Positions 43,326 through 50,192 of a stretch of 50,192 nucleotides of DNA are shown piece after piece. The stretch comes from Opitutia bacterium. Its GTDB lineage: Bacteria > Verrucomicrobiota > Verrucomicrobiia > Opitutales > Opitutaceae. The stretch is taken from assembly GCA_947472765.1 (NCBI GenBank), contig CANJCM010000029.1, positions 1 through 50,192 of the forward strand, read 5' to 3'. Numbering within the stretch: the stretch's first letter is position 1; each line of letters opens with the position of its first letter. The notes beneath the pieces are model-generated. The model saw nothing but the letters and a program-made list of their open reading frames with translations, had not been told where the DNA came from and made no database searches. The translations under genes were made by a program, and so were the position numbers.

Positions 43326-43424
43326 CTAGACCTTTGCCTTCGCGGCATTCTTTGCCGCCTGCAAACGATCGTTCTTAATCCGGCGGGCTTTGCGTTTCTT
43401 TACGTTTTGATTGCAGACGGGCAT
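43326..43424 (-). CDS. Possible 32-residue very basic protein
   Basis: A short frame from ATG 43424 to TAG 43326. It begins MPVCNQNVKKRKARRIKNDR and ends with an Ala/Lys/Asn helix (LQAAKNAAKAKV). About 13 of 32 residues are Lys or Arg, and the stretch is lower in GC than its surroundings, as expected for a lysine-rich coding sequence. The composition resembles small ribosome- or nucleic-acid-associated proteins, but no named family was recognised. No Shine-Dalgarno site is seen. It is the only coding signal in the 529-base space 43114-43642. The rest of that space shows a small palindrome CATCGCGCAGCGATG near 43491 and nothing else clear. Confidence 0.45.
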   Translation of the reverse strand: MPVCNQNVKKRKARRIKNDRLQAAKNAAKAKV

Positions 43425-43642
43425 GGGAACGGAGAAGGCGACCAGCGAGTGGGAAAGCCAAGCGATTAACGAAACAATCGGCGACCCAGCATCGCGCAGC
43501 GATGGCCGCCGAAACCGGAGGAGTTGGCCGCAAGAGGCAGAAGGTACCGAGAGATCAGCGTGATGGCGTCAGCCCGAGCGGGGCAACCGGTGCGCCCGAA
43601 GGCTGCCGTCCTGACGACGGTCGAAGTAGCGCCGGTCTCCGC

Positions 43643-45793
43643 CTACTTAATCCACACGGGCTGAGTGAAGGCGCCGTTGCGGGCGGCGTCCCAGACTTCG
43701 AGGCGAACCCAGGTGCGGTTGGTGAGGTCCACGGGCACGCGGAGCTCGCGGGTGCCGTAGGCGGCTTCGTTCGTGAGGTCCACGCGCTGCCGGTAAACTT
43801 GCTTGCCGTCGCCGGAGACGATCTCCGCGAAGTTCGGCGGGAAGGTCCACTCGAGCCTGGCGCGCAGTTCGACCGTGGCGCCGCCGGCGGGGCGGGGGAG
43901 AGATTCACCGCTTTCGCGCCCGCCGACGGTGAACTCGGGGATCAGCATCTCACCGGTCGTCACGAAAAACCTGCCCGCCCGCAGCACGTCGAGCACCGGC
44001 TGCCAGCCGTCGGCATAACGCGGCAGGCGGTCGAGCTTGAGGTAGTTGATGTTCATGTGCGCGTAGGTCTCCATGTCGGGCTCGACGCGGAAAATATCCA
44101 CTTCACCGACGACGTACTTCTGCTCGCCCCAGTTGGCGAAGTCATCGCCGAGGTCGAGCACGCGGCTGCCGAGGCGTGGCAGCGAAAGATCCGCCGGCAT
44201 CGATTTCCACGCGGCGCCGAGGAAGTGGTCGGAGTGAAAGAACGACGTGTCGCGATAGGTGTCCGGAAAAGTTCGCGAGCCCTTGATCCGGGCGTGCGCC
44301 GTCCACATCAGGCCGTTCTCGGTCTCCATCAGTTTCAGCACGTCGGCCGGACTGCCGACGTGGTACACCTTGCCGTAGCCGGGGACGTCCTCGACGAACG
44401 GCTTGCCGGCCGCGCGGTTCAGCACCCAGTAGACGGGCTTCGGGAAGAAGCTCAGCCAGTGTCCGCCGAGGTGTACGTTGGGTTCCTCGCCCGGGAGCAG
44501 GAGGAATTCACCGTCTGACAACCGCGCGCATTCCTCGTGCATGGTCTTGAGCTGGAGCAGCCGTCGGTCCGCGGGCATTCGGGGCGTCTCGCCGTTGTGG
44601 AATTCGGCGAGGTGAACAATCTCGATGCCGCGCGCCTTGAACGTCCGGAGGAGATCCGGGCTCTTGAGTTCGTCGGGCATTGCGGTGGGCGAGCCGAGGT
44701 CCTGCCGCTTGCGCATCAGCTCGAGCGTGTGCTCATGGTGAAAATGGCTGGTGAAGGTGCGATAGCCGGGGAGGGCCTTGAAGCGGTCGTTACGCGTGAG
44801 GCGCGCGACTTCTTCGAGGGCCTGCCGGGCGTCGCCGCTGCTGACGAGGTAGAAAATTCCGAGGCGCTGATCCGTGCCGGGCGGCGCGTTGAACCACGGC
44901 ACCCAGCGCTTGTCGCCGAGGGGCGGCTGGTGGATACCGAAGCCGTAGCCGCGCGGCCACTCGCCGCCGTAACTGCCGATCCACGCGAAGCCCAGGTTTG
45001 TGGCGAAATCGAGCGGGTAGAAATATTGGTGCGGCGGCGGAAATGCGGCGACGGCGCCAGCCGGACCTTCGGCGACGAGCGTCCGCTGGGCGACCGCGAG
45101 CGGACCGGCCACGCGGTTGATGTCGACCTCCGCGCGATGGAGCTGGCCCTGCGGGTCGAGCCAGACGTCATGGCGCCAGCTCGGCCGTCCGCCGCTGAGC
45201 AGTCCGGCATCGTAAAGAATCGCGCGGCCGTTGGCCTGCGTTTGTACGACGGCCTCGGTGAGGATGAGGGCGCTCTGGCGGAAAAGCGTGAACTGGAACA
45301 AGCCCTTGAAGGAACCGGCGGTGACATCGCCCACGGTGACGACGGTGCGCGCACCTTCACTGGCGACCCGCACCGACTTCTTGTCGATCGTCATCGCGAA
45401 CGTGCGGTAGGCGCGGAGGGGAGGATTGTCGAAGAACGCGACCCAGCCCGCGGGGTTCTGCAGATCGCGTTCGCCTTCGGTGATGAGGACGAGCGGGTCC
45501 ACGCGTCGGATGGTTTCGGGTGTGGCCTGGCCGGCCTTCCGTGCTCCGAGCGCCTCGATCAGCGGCTGGCCGGCCTCGAGGTTGAGCGTGAGCGAGCCTT
45601 CTTCGTTCGCGGAGATGGGCCAGCCGAGTTGCAACAGCGCGCCGTCCTGTCGGGCGGTGAGCCCGTTGGCGGGGCGGAGGGCGGAGAGATCAACGGTGGC
45701 GCGGGCGGGAGCAGCCGCGGGTTGGGCGGCGAGCGGGACGAGGCCAACGCCAAGCGCGAGCAGGCCGAGGGGTGGGAGGGGCCAAATCTTCAT
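43643..45793 (-). CDS. Large secreted PHP/CehA-McbA-like protein
   Basis: A 716-residue protein with a signal peptide (about 1-24, ending LAAQPAAA). The N-terminal half is beta-rich (about 30-340). From about 345 come histidine-rich motifs resembling a PHP-type metal site: GYRTFTSHFHHEHTLELM, EIVHLAEFHNG, GEEPNVHLGGHWLSFF, and later MWTAHARIKGSRTFPD. This order is seen in CehA/McbA-type metallohydrolases; the metal ligands cannot be fixed by reading alone. The end (about 630-716) is an Ig-like beta domain with VELRARLEWTFPPNFAEI and WVRLEVWDAARNGAF. The gene stands alone, with repeat-rich spaces on both sides. The substrate is unknown; a phosphoester or carbohydrate derivative is possible. 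Confidence 0.85.
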   Translation of the reverse strand: MKIWPLPPLGLLALGVGLVPLAAQPAAAPARATVDLSALRPANGLTARQDGALLQLGWPISANEEGSLTLNLEAGQPLIEALGARKAGQATPETIRRVDPLVLITEGERDLQNPAGWVAFFDNPPLRAYRTFAMTIDKKSVRVASEGARTVVTVGDVTAGSFKGLFQFTLFRQSALILTEAVVQTQANGRAILYDAGLLSGGRPSWRHDVWLDPQGQLHRAEVDINRVAGPLAVAQRTLVAEGPAGAVAAFPPPHQYFYPLDFATNLGFAWIGSYGGEWPRGYGFGIHQPPLGDKRWVPWFNAPPGTDQRLGIFYLVSSGDARQALEEVARLTRNDRFKALPGYRTFTSHFHHEHTLELMRKRQDLGSPTAMPDELKSPDLLRTFKARGIEIVHLAEFHNGETPRMPADRRLLQLKTMHEECARLSDGEFLLLPGEEPNVHLGGHWLSFFPKPVYWVLNRAAGKPFVEDVPGYGKVYHVGSPADVLKLMETENGLMWTAHARIKGSRTFPDTYRDTSFFHSDHFLGAAWKSMPADLSLPRLGSRVLDLGDDFANWGEQKYVVGEVDIFRVEPDMETYAHMNINYLKLDRLPRYADGWQPVLDVLRAGRFFVTTGEMLIPEFTVGGRESGESLPRPAGGATVELRARLEWTFPPNFAEIVSGDGKQVYRQRVDLTNEAAYGTRELRVPVDLTNRTWVRLEVWDAARNGAFTQPVWIK

Positions 45794-45893
45794 GGGGCAG
45801 GGGATGCCGGGTCCACGAAGTCAGGAAACGGGCGCAGCTCAAGACCGGCGCGGTCGAGGCAGAGGGGAGCCTGAAGCCAGGAGCCCGACCGAG

Positions 45894-46159
45894 CCCCCAA
45901 TCAATCGCACAGAAGGTCAATCCAAGGACGGGCCAAGGTCAGCCTGGTAACGACGATCAATTCCGGCTCAACCCGGCTCGATCGTTGCGGCGAGATGAGC
46001 CTGAAGCCATGAAGCCAGGAATCGGAGACTTCGGGGTTGAACTACCGAGTGCACGGACACATCCGTTGAGGGAGTCCTTGGTTTTCCTTGGCTCGACTTC
46101 TGTGCAACGGTTTGGGGCCAGAACAAATCCCGTTCGATCGCACAGAAGGGCGAGCCAAG
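45894..46159. repeat. GCACAGAAG-type repeat cluster with hairpin
   Basis: The 372-base space 45794-46165 holds three related words: ATCGCACAGAAGG at 45902, its inverse ACTTCTGTGC at 46096-46105, and ATCGCACAGAAGGGCGAG at 46137-46154. The last two form a hairpin: CTTGGCTCG..CTTCTGTGC (46087-46105) pairs with GCACAGAAGGGCGAGCCAAG (46140-46159), 34-base loop. GAGCCTGAAGCCA also occurs twice as a direct repeat (about 45868 and 45998). No gene is visible in this space. Confidence 0.6.
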
Positions 46160-46165
46160 TCGGCT

Positions 46166-46408
46166 TCAGACGATGGGCACCGCTGGCGCCGCGCCGAGCA
46201 GCATCGCGTCGGCGTAGCTGAACCGCCAGCGGACCTCGCGCTGCAGCGGGGTTTCGACGATGACGACGGTGTTGCTCTTCACGTAGCCTTTGCCGCGTTC
46301 AGGGTCCGGGATCATTTCCACATTCGCCTTGGGCAGCGTGGACGTGAACCAGTTCGGGGCCATGGGGGCGTGGGCGGCGAAATAATCGCGGAGGGAAACG
46401 TTGGACAT
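46166..46408 (-). CDS. Small hypothetical protein with phage-type motif
   Basis: An 80-residue frame from ATG 46408. It begins MSNVSLRDYFAAHAPMAPNWF and ends RWRFSYADAMLLGAAPAVPIV. The LRDYFAA start and the WRF.YADAML end are known from small hypothetical proteins of phages and prophages, where a helix - linker - helix layout is usual. There is no Shine-Dalgarno site and no other phage gene near. It sits between two repeat-rich spaces and may be a remnant of a mobile element or a domesticated gene. The possible start at 46600 adds only repeat-derived sequence. Confidence 0.6.
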   Translation of the reverse strand: MSNVSLRDYFAAHAPMAPNWFTSTLPKANVEMIPDPERGKGYVKSNTVVIVETPLQREVRWRFSYADAMLLGAAPAVPIV

Positions 46409-46620
46409 AGGTTGAAGTTGAGCGCTCGTGCTGGGTTTGGGTTCGGGACCTGTGTCCTTATGTGACGCCGCGATGGTTTCCGTGAAAGCACCTGCCGGCA
46501 ATGGCCATCGGTGGGATCGAGAGCCGCTTGGAGTAAAGTTTGGTCGGACCCAGTTGGTGGCGGCGAGCGGATGCTGCGGGATCGGGAACGCAGAGGTCAC
46601 AGAGGTTAGGTAGGACGCAG

Positions 46621-46648
46621 AGGGCGCGCACGAGGCACGCCCCTACGA
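46621..46648 (-). repeat. CGTAGGGGCG-type dispersed repeat, copy 2
   Basis: Read on the minus strand it gives TCGTAGGGGCG, CCTCGTG and GCGCCCT, matching copy 1 at 41721-41749 in inverse orientation. It is in the 300-base space 46409-46708, which also contains the direct repeats CGCAGAGGTCACAGAGG and ACGCAGAGG; no gene is seen there. Confidence 0.65.
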
Positions 46649-46708
46649 AGCGGGGCCGCAATTGGTTGAACACGAATCCAACGTTCGCGCCGGACCGGCG
46701 CGAACGTG

Positions 46709-47833
46709 CTACAACAACACCAGGTCGTTGCGATGCACGACCTCGAGCCGCTTGCGGGAAGGGTAGAGGGACGCGACCGCGCTGCCCTGCCGGCCGGAGA
46801 GCACGCGAATTTCCTCGCTGCTGAAACCGGCCTTGCCGCGGGCGATGATCGCGTTGTCCGGTCCGGCGATGTTGACGATTTCTCCCGCGGCGAACTCGCC
46901 CCGCACGCCCGTGACGCCGACGGCAAGGAGACTGCGGCCCTGTTCCCGCAGGACGGGGACAGCGCGCTCGTTGATCGCGACCGTGCCGGTGGGGCGCTGA
47001 AAATACGCGAGCCAGCGCTTCTTCGCATCGAGGGGCAGTCCGCTCGGAACGAAGAACGTGCCGGGACCGCGGCCGCTCAGCAGCCGCGCGATAATCTCGG
47101 GCTCGGAGCCGCTGGCGATGAAGACACCGCAGCCGGCGCGCGTGGCGACCTTGGCCGCGGAAATTTTGGAAATCATCCCGCCGACCGCGGTTTCGCTGGT
47201 CGTGCCGCCCGCCATCGCCTCGATCTCGGGCGTGATCCGTTCGACGACGGGAACGATTTCGCCCGTGCCCTTCATGTCGATCAGGCCCGGCGCGGTGGAA
47301 AGAATGATCAGGTGTTCGGCCTGGGCGATGCTCGCGACCAGCGCGGAGAGCGTGTCGTTGTCACCGAACTTCAGCATGGCGTGAATCTCGGCCGCGCTGA
47401 CGGTGTCGTTCTCGTTGATGATCGGAATCGTGCCGTAGCTCAGGAGCTGCTCGAGGCACTGCTTGATGCCGAGGTAACGCTCGCGGGCCCGCAGGTCCTC
47501 GTGGGTCAGCAGGACCTGGGCAACAATCAGATCGTGCGGGGCGAAGCCGGCCTGCCACGTCTGCATCAGCCGCGACTGGCCGATCGCGGCGCACGCCTGC
47601 TTCTTGGAAATTTCCTTGGGGCGCCTGGCGAGCGCGAGGGCACCCATGCCGAGTCCGACGGCGCCGGAGGATACGACGATGACCTCGGTGCCGCGGCCGC
47701 GGAGGTCGGCGATTTCACGGCAGACGGCGGCAATCCGCGCGAGGTCGAGCTGGCCGGCGCCTGAAGTCAGGACACCGGTGCCGAGCTTGATCACGACCCG
47801 CCGGGGCGTGGACGTGGAGGACGCTTTGGTCAC
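46709..47833 (-). CDS. proB: Glutamate 5-kinase with PUA domain
   Basis: A 374-residue enzyme that phosphorylates glutamate as the first step of proline synthesis. The amino-acid kinase domain begins RRVVIKLGTGVLTS and has VVSSGAVGLGMGAL, IPIINENDTVSAAEIH, FGDNDTLSALVASI and GGMISKISAAKVATRAG. A C-terminal PUA domain (about 280-374, REQGRSLLAVGVTGVRGEF and GKAGFSSEEIRVLSG) is typical of longer bacterial forms. The start is GTG at 47833. It follows frr on the same strand after 76 bases and ends in a repeat-rich space. No proA is present. Confidence 0.97.
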   Translation of the reverse strand: MTKASSTSTPRRVVIKLGTGVLTSGAGQLDLARIAAVCREIADLRGRGTEVIVVSSGAVGLGMGALALARRPKEISKKQACAAIGQSRLMQTWQAGFAPHDLIVAQVLLTHEDLRARERYLGIKQCLEQLLSYGTIPIINENDTVSAAEIHAMLKFGDNDTLSALVASIAQAEHLIILSTAPGLIDMKGTGEIVPVVERITPEIEAMAGGTTSETAVGGMISKISAAKVATRAGCGVFIASGSEPEIIARLLSGRGPGTFFVPSGLPLDAKKRWLAYFQRPTGTVAINERAVPVLREQGRSLLAVGVTGVRGEFAAGEIVNIAGPDNAIIARGKAGFSSEEIRVLSGRQGSAVASLYPSRKRLEVVHRNDLVLL

Positions 47834-47909
47834 GAGGAGGGGATTCCTGGTGGCGCGAGCCCGTGGGGACCCGCGGCCGAGCTGGAAGACGACGATCCGG
47901 CGCGCCGGC

Positions 47910-48455
47910 TCAGACCGTCAGCAGGTCCTTTTCCTTGTGCGCGAGATGCTCGTTGATGCTCTTGATCGCGGCATCGGTCGCGGCCTGCAGTTCCTTCTCC
48001 ATGCGCTTGGACTCATCCTCGGGCAGCTTGGCCTTCTTCATCGTGTCGAGCGCGCCGTGGCGGACATTGCGGACGTGTACGCGGCCTTCCTCGGCCAGCT
48101 TGTGGGCGGTCTTGACGAATTCCTGGCGGCGTTCGCGGCTCATCTCCGGGAGCGGAACGCGGATGATCTTGCCGTCGATGATCGGGTTGAAGCCGAGGTT
48201 CGCTTCCTGAATGCCCTTCGCGACCGCCTTCAAGAGGCCGACGTCCCACGGCTGAATCTGAATCATGCGCGCATCGGGCGTGGAGATCGCGGCGCATTCC
48301 TTCAGTCGCATCGAGGAGCCGTAGGCGTCGACCGTCACGCTTTCCACCATGGTGGGCGTGGCTTTGCCGGTGTGGATCGCGCTGAACTCGTGCAGCGTGT
48401 GATCGACGGCTTTCTTCATCTTGGCCTGGGCATCAGTGATGATCGGGTGGCTCAT
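47910..48455 (-). CDS. frr: Ribosome recycling factor
   Basis: A 181-residue protein that splits the ribosome after termination together with EF-G. It begins with the helix DAQAKMKKAVDHTLHEFSAIHTGKA and has the signature VTVDAYGSSMRLKECAAIS, then IQPWDVGLLKAVAKGIQEANLGFNP and the conserved RIPLPEMSRERRQEFVK-like IRVPLPEMSRERR. The last helix is the usual EELQ..TD..I..I. Length is normal. It lies between pyrH (83-base gap) and proB, the well-known pyrH-frr order with proB added. Confidence 0.98.
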   Translation of the reverse strand: MSHPIITDAQAKMKKAVDHTLHEFSAIHTGKATPTMVESVTVDAYGSSMRLKECAAISTPDARMIQIQPWDVGLLKAVAKGIQEANLGFNPIIDGKIIRVPLPEMSRERRQEFVKTAHKLAEEGRVHVRNVRHGALDTMKKAKLPEDESKRMEKELQAATDAAIKSINEHLAHKEKDLLTV

Positions 48456-48538
48456 GGGAAAAGGAGGGGTGACGGTTCGAGGAGTGGATGGACGACGGGG
48501 AAGGCGCGGGAGCGGTATCCCGCGGCGGTGATAGAGTC

Positions 48539-49279
48539 TTAATTGCGCACCAGCGTGCCGATCTTCTCGCCGAGGACGGCCTTCTTGATCGCGTGCTCGT
48601 CGTTGAGGTCGAACACGAGGATCGGGACGTTGTTGTCCATGCAGAGGGAGAACGCGGTCGAGTCCATGACGTTGAGCCGCTGCTTGAGGGCATCGATGAA
48701 CGTGAGCTGGTCGAACTTCACGGCATCGGCGTGCTTCTTTGGGTCCTTGTCGTACACGCCGTCGACCTTGGTGGCCTTCATGATGATGTCGGCGTGCAAC
48801 TCGCTCGCGCGGAGCGCCGCGGTGGTGTCGGTCGAGAAGTAGGGATTGCCCGTGCCCGCCACGAAAATCACGACGCGGCCCTTCTCCAGATGGCGCATCG
48901 CGCGACGGAGGATGAACGGCTCCGCGATTTGGTTCATCGGGATGGCGGACTGGACGCGGGTTTCCACCCCGAGCTTTTCGAGGCAGTCCATCAAGGCCAG
49001 GCCGTTGATGACCGTGGCCAGCATGCCCATGTAATCGCCGGTGGTGCGATCGACCCCGCGCTTTTCGCCGGCCAGGCCGCGGAAAATGTTGCCGCCGCCG
49101 ATGACGATGCAGACCTGGACGCCGAGATCGTAAATTTCCTTGGCCTGCCGGCAGACCTTCTCGAGGGTCGCGCCGTCGATCGGATCGCCGGTCTTGCCAC
49201 CGCGCAGGACCTCGCCCGAGAGCTTGAGGATCACACGCTTGTACTTGGTGCGGGTTTCGGCCGCCTTGGATTCGCGCAT
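48539..49279 (-). CDS. pyrH: UMP kinase
   Basis: A 246-residue hexameric enzyme that makes UDP from UMP and ATP. It begins [20 protein letters not shown] (nucleotide-binding loop), then [36 protein letters not shown], and [17 protein letters not shown] (UMP site), and ends [12 protein letters not shown]. The ATG at 49279 is chosen because the family start follows directly and upstream residues in the same frame are not conserved. It is the first gene of the pyrH-frr-proB group. Upstream, 155 bases without a gene contain a perfect palindrome. No tsf or rpsB precedes it here, as it would in many bacteria. Confidence 0.97.
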   Translation of the reverse strand: MRESKAAETRTKYKRVILKLSGEVLRGGKTGDPIDGATLEKVCRQAKEIYDLGVQVCIVIGGGNIFRGLAGEKRGVDRTTGDYMGMLATVINGLALMDCLEKLGVETRVQSAIPMNQIAEPFILRRAMRHLEKGRVVIFVAGTGNPYFSTDTTAALRASELHADIIMKATKVDGVYDKDPKKHADAVKFDQLTFIDALKQRLNVMDSTAFSLCMDNNVPILVFDLNDEHAIKKAVLGEKIGTLVRN

Positions 49280-49354
49280 AAGGGACAGGAAACGAGTAGA
49301 AAAAAATCCCGTCAATGCCCGAGATGGCGGCGGCCGGCCGGGGCGCCTCGCAGG

Positions 49355-49387
49355 GCCGGCACTACCGGAATTCCGGTAGAATGCCGG
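49355..49387. promoter_or_regulatory. Large palindrome upstream of pyrH
   Basis: The core CTACCGGAATTCCGGTAG (49362-49379) is a perfect 18-bp palindrome. Outside it, CCGGCA (49356-49361) and TGCCGG pair as well, with two unpaired A on one side, so the whole symmetric structure spans about 33 bases. It lies 75-110 bases before the pyrH start and about 50 bases after the stop of the upstream gene on the same strand. No T-run follows on the minus strand (it reads GCCGGCCCTGC), so a classical terminator is unlikely. Confidence 0.6.
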
Positions 49388-49434
49388 TTCGGAGCCCGGC
49401 GGGATGTCCGCGTTGTACGGCCCTGCCCGAGGGT

Positions 49435-50192
49435 TTACTTCGAGCGGAACAGGTCGCTTGCGACGAGGGCGTCCAGCACGTCGCGCACGCCGTAACCGCC
49501 GGCCTTCGTGCGTTCGACGATTTGCTCGATCGCGGCGCGATCGCCAAAGCGCACGGGTGCGCCGGTGGCGAAGATTGAGAGTTGCCGGGCGAGATTGCGC
49601 GCGAGCTGGCGTTCGTCCTGAAGCAGAAGCCGCTTGAAATCGCGGACATCCTGAAAGGAACGTCCGTCGGCGAGCTGGCCGCTCGGGTCGACCGGCAGGG
49701 CATGGTAGAACGCGAAGGGCCAGCCGTTCTTCCCGAAGCCCGGCGCCGGCTCCTTGTCGAAGGCGCTGGCACGGTAGCGATCGCGCCACGCGCCCATCAC
49801 GTCGAAGCTCTCGAGGGCAAAGCCGGGTGGGTCGATTTTACGGTGGCAGATCGCGCAACTCTCGTCGGCACGGTGCTTGTCAAGTTGCTGGCGAATGGTG
49901 ACCGCACCGCGAATGTCGGGCTCGACGGCCGGGACGGCCGCGGGCGGCAGGGGCATCTCGTAGCCGACGACCCGTTCCATGATCCACTTTCCGCGCAGCA
50001 CAGGGGAAGTCGTGGTGCCGTTCGCCGTGACCTTGAGGACGCTGGCCTGCGTCATCAGTCCGCCGCGAGGGCTGCCTGGGGGCAGGGTAACCTTGCGCAT
50101 CGCGATCCCGTCGACCCCGGCAATGCCGTAGTGGGAGGCGAGCCGGTCGTTCAGGAAGGTGTAGTCGGAGTCGACGATGTTTCGCGCCGGCA
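49435..50192 (-). CDS. DUF1592/1588/1585 cytochrome-like protein, C-terminal part
   Basis: The gene enters from the right edge; about 252 codons are present. The first part, [21 protein letters not shown] then [21 protein letters not shown] and [16 protein letters not shown], is a DUF1588 domain. The next part has a haem-binding Cys-x2-Cys-His in [21 protein letters not shown] and a DUF1585 domain ending [15 protein letters not shown]. Such large secreted proteins, usually with an N-terminal PSD or cytochrome part, are typical of Verrucomicrobiota and Planctomycetota and are often paired with DUF1552 proteins; that neighbour is outside the window. They are thought to be linked to polysaccharide degradation, but the role is not proven. 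Confidence 0.92.
   Translation of the reverse strand, partial: PARNIVDSDYTFLNDRLASHYGIAGVDGIAMRKVTLPPGSPRGGLMTQASVLKVTANGTTTSPVLRGKWIMERVVGYEMPLPPAAVPAVEPDIRGAVTIRQQLDKHRADESCAICHRKIDPPGFALESFDVMGAWRDRYRASAFDKEPAPGFGKNGWPFAFYHALPVDPSGQLADGRSFQDVRDFKRLLLQDERQLARNLARQLSIFATGAPVRFGDRAAIEQIVERTKAGGYGVRDVLDALVASDLFRSK

Noticed and set aside
41615-46708. Prophage, integron or CRISPR array as the cause of the repeat-rich region
   Set aside because: No integrase, transposase, cas gene, attachment-site pair or evenly spaced repeat-spacer pattern. Housekeeping and ordinary genes alternate with the repeats.
48539-49789. Longer form of UMP kinase starting at 49789
   Set aside because: The extra 170 residues overlap the upstream DUF1585 gene and are Arg/Pro/Ala-rich mirror sequence; the family start is at 49279.

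Overview
The window is a high-GC bacterial chromosome segment without rRNA, tRNA, CRISPR or a complete insertion sequence. The end carries a DUF1588/DUF1585 cytochrome-like protein of the type abundant in Verrucomicrobiota and Planctomycetota. Together with an LpxI-type lipid A enzyme, a menaquinone pair, many secreted small proteins and short dispersed intergenic repeats, this suggests a member of Verrucomicrobiota, probably Opitutales-like. That placement is an inference from gene content, not from a marker gene.

Left part (1-14.8 kb): the start of lpxI and a four-gene exopolysaccharide export block on the minus strand (FecR-domain protein, outer-membrane barrel, Wza-like exporter, Wzc-like tyrosine autokinase), then leuS. 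Next comes a plus-strand pair made of an active HtrA-type protease and a protease-dead paralogue with overlapping ends. A minus-strand stress-type operon follows: ECF sigma factor, two small secreted proteins, zinc-finger anti-sigma factor. Then ribE, a uracil-DNA glycosylase with altered Fe-S ligands, and a lone HPt protein.

Middle part (14.9-30.1 kb): metK, ahcY and a 2-hydroxyacid dehydrogenase form the SAM/SAH block. They are followed by a membrane sensor kinase, an MFS exporter, fmt, a secreted protein, a LysM coiled-coil protein next to parB without parA, a secG / LolA-like / HAD phosphatase operon closed by a terminator, a double ribbon-helix-helix regulator, an aminotransferase and a PocR-AraC regulator.

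Right part (30.2-50.2 kb): a periplasmic cytochrome c with its own terminator, and an ECF42-type sigma factor with its YCII/DGPF partner. Divergent to these are an AHSA1-type protein, a DoxX-like gene broken by one amber codon, and a second SRPBCC protein. Then come guaB, menC-menE enclosed by an inverted pair of 79-bp repeats, a beta-propeller plus cytochrome c lipoprotein operon whose cytochrome is a paralogue of the first one, an aldo/keto reductase, a large secreted PHP/CehA-like protein, and pyrH-frr-proB. Between 41.6 and 46.7 kb the intergenic spaces are rich in dispersed and inverted repeats and contain a possible 32-residue very basic protein.

Most genes are ordinary housekeeping. 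The most unusual material is the repeat population, the protease/pseudoprotease pair, the paired cytochromes, and several small unannotated-looking reading frames.
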